NCBI RefSeq assembly: GCF_030151805.1
Contig: NZ_JASLCN010000286.1
Coordinates: 1-6,214 of the forward strand
Origin: Fluviicola sp.
Lineage (GTDB): Bacteria; Bacteroidota; Bacteroidia; Flavobacteriales_D; Crocinitomicaceae
Direction of reading: 5' to 3'
Length of the DNA: 6,214 nt
Shown one piece after another: positions 5,159 through 6,214 of this stretch. The notes beneath the pieces are model-generated. The model did no database searches and was not told the origin of the DNA. It saw only the letters and a list, made by a program, of their open reading frames with translations. The position numbers and the translations under genes are program-made. Within the stretch, counting starts at the first letter, position 1, and each line of letters starts with the position of its first letter.

Positions 5159-6214
5159 TTAGCTTTCCTTCGTCCGCAGCAAAATCTTTTGCTTCTTCCG
5201 TTCGAAATAAGCTTCCAGCGTATGTTTTGAAAGTATACAGATTCCAATAATCAACGGAATAGAAACTCCGTAATAAAACACTGTTTCCCAGAAAATTCCA
5301 GCTCCGGAAACAACCCCTTTCAGCAATTCAATCACCTGAGACAAGATCAACAAATGGAACATATAAATTCCGTAGGAAATTTCTCCCAAATAAGAAAAGA
5401 AGCGGTTTTCCAGCGTGAACAGATTTCGGTCCACCACCGAAACTCCAATGATCAGATACAGAAATAATCCGTTCTGAACAAAAGGTGAAATCAATGGATT
5501 TTCAAACAGGAAAGTCCACACATTCCAACTGATATTTGCTCCGAAAAGAATGAAGATTACGATGATGGAATAGAGAAAAATCTGTGCCGGAAGGCTGTAA
5601 ATAAATAAGCTATTGATTTTCGCTCCGTGATGAAAAACTAAATAAGCACCCAATCCTCCGATCGCCATTGCTTCAAACTGGTGAATCCGGATCAGGTAAT
5701 TCAAAATTCCGGGCAATGAATAGTAGGTATTAATACTAATCAAAATGAGTTTGAAAGCGATCACTCCGAGCAGCAATCTCAATACATACTTTTTCAACCA
5801 TTTAAACAACGGAGCCCAAATGAGGTAAAACACTTCTTCCACTCCGATAGACCAAAGTGGTTCCAGCAGGTTACTCCCGAAGAAAAAATTCACCATTCCC
5901 GGAACGAAAAAGACGAAATAGTACCATGTTTCACCAAATGTATAGGGCATTTTATAGGGAATATTGAACCATTCGATAAAATAAGGCTGAACAATCGCTC
6001 CGATAATAACCATCAGGAAATAAAGCGGCCAAATGCGGAAAACACGTTTGAGATAAAACTGTTTAACCGAGATATCCTTCTTTTTCTCGCGTTCTTTCAG
6101 GAGTAAATACGTGATCAGGAAACCACTCAACACGAAGAAAAAACTTACCGCATGCTGACCGTTTTCAAAAATTCCGAAATCCTTCAGATGTTTCAGTTCG
6201 TGATCCTTTCTCAA
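5159..6214 (-). CDS. Acyltransferase-3 (OafA/YrhL-type) integral membrane protein, N-terminus off-window
   Basis: This is an inner-membrane acyltransferase of the type that transfers acetyl or other acyl groups to sugars of O-antigen, exopolysaccharide or peptidoglycan. The 351 visible codons run to the right edge; the apparent first codon at 6214 is TTG (Leu), so the true start and first helix, including the usual catalytic His, are missing. Family motifs in order are 'FFFVLSGFLIT' (about 25-35), 'KRVFRIWPLY' (about 56-65, the basic motif at the end of a helix), 'LWSIGVEEVFYLIW' (about 120-133) and 'EISYGIYMFH' (about 288-297). About nine hydrophobic segments are spread through the sequence, and the C-terminal tail is basic. 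The visible part accounts for nearly all of the usual 350-400 residue single-domain form, and no C-terminal SGNH domain is fused. Its stop is 126 bases before the Crp/Fnr start; no functional link to the efflux genes is evident. The acceptor substrate is unknown. Confidence 0.9.
   Translation of the reverse strand: MRKDHELKHLKDFGIFENGQHAVSFFFVLSGFLITYLLLKEREKKKDISVKQFYLKRVFRIWPLYFLMVIIGAIVQPYFIEWFNIPYKMPYTFGETWYYFVFFVPGMVNFFFGSNLLEPLWSIGVEEVFYLIWAPLFKWLKKYVLRLLLGVIAFKLILISINTYYSLPGILNYLIRIHQFEAMAIGGLGAYLVFHHGAKINSLFIYSLPAQIFLYSIIVIFILFGANISWNVWTFLFENPLISPFVQNGLFLYLIIGVSVVDRNLFTLENRFFSYLGEISYGIYMFHLLILSQVIELLKGVVSGAGIFWETVFYYGVSIPLIIGICILSKHTLEAYFERKKQKILLRTKES

Noticed and set aside
6212..6214. 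TTG at the window edge as the start of the acyltransferase
   Set aside because: The first membrane helix with the family's His lies before this point, so the gene continues beyond the window.

Overview
The window looks like chromosomal DNA of a Bacteroidota bacterium, possibly from the Flavobacteriia side of the phylum. This is inferred from several things. There are no clear Shine-Dalgarno sites before the genes. A TAnnTTTG box, the -7 element of the Bacteroidota primary sigma factor, lies upstream of the main operon. Base composition is moderately AT-rich. The Crp/Fnr regulator is short and ends in the 'SLSRIR' type of helix-turn-helix common in this phylum. I cannot name a genus with confidence.

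Layout from left to right: (1) at 1-555 (+), the 3' part of a NYN-domain (LabA/DUF88-type) putative ribonuclease gene, cut by the left edge. (2) At 564-4127 (-), a tight three-gene efflux operon, transcribed in the order TolC-type outer-membrane channel, HlyD-type periplasmic adaptor (a predicted lipoprotein), ABC-2 type permease. Intergenic gaps are 7 and 5 bases. (3) At 4128-4447, a 320-base intergenic region. It carries a good promoter box for the operon, a perfect TTCAC-N4-GTGAA palindrome just upstream of it, and, at its far end, a long hairpin behind the next gene. (4) At 4448-5032 (-), a Crp/Fnr-family regulator that must start at a non-ATG codon. (5) At 5159-6214 (-), most of an integral-membrane acyltransferase of the OafA/acyltransferase-3 family, with its N-terminus beyond the right edge.

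The channel, adaptor and permease together form the parts of a trans-envelope exporter, but no ATPase is encoded in the window, so the energy source must lie elsewhere. The Crp/Fnr regulator sits immediately upstream of the operon on the same strand and has its own spacing. Its upstream region and that of the operon share a nearly identical 15-base block (promoter-like box plus TTCACC), which suggests common control, possibly by this regulator. That link is inference.

Most of the window is ordinary. No mobile element, CRISPR array, tRNA or rRNA was seen. The parts most worth a second look are the regulatory DNA at 4133-4206 and 5072-5087 and the strand-biased hairpin at 4394-4429.
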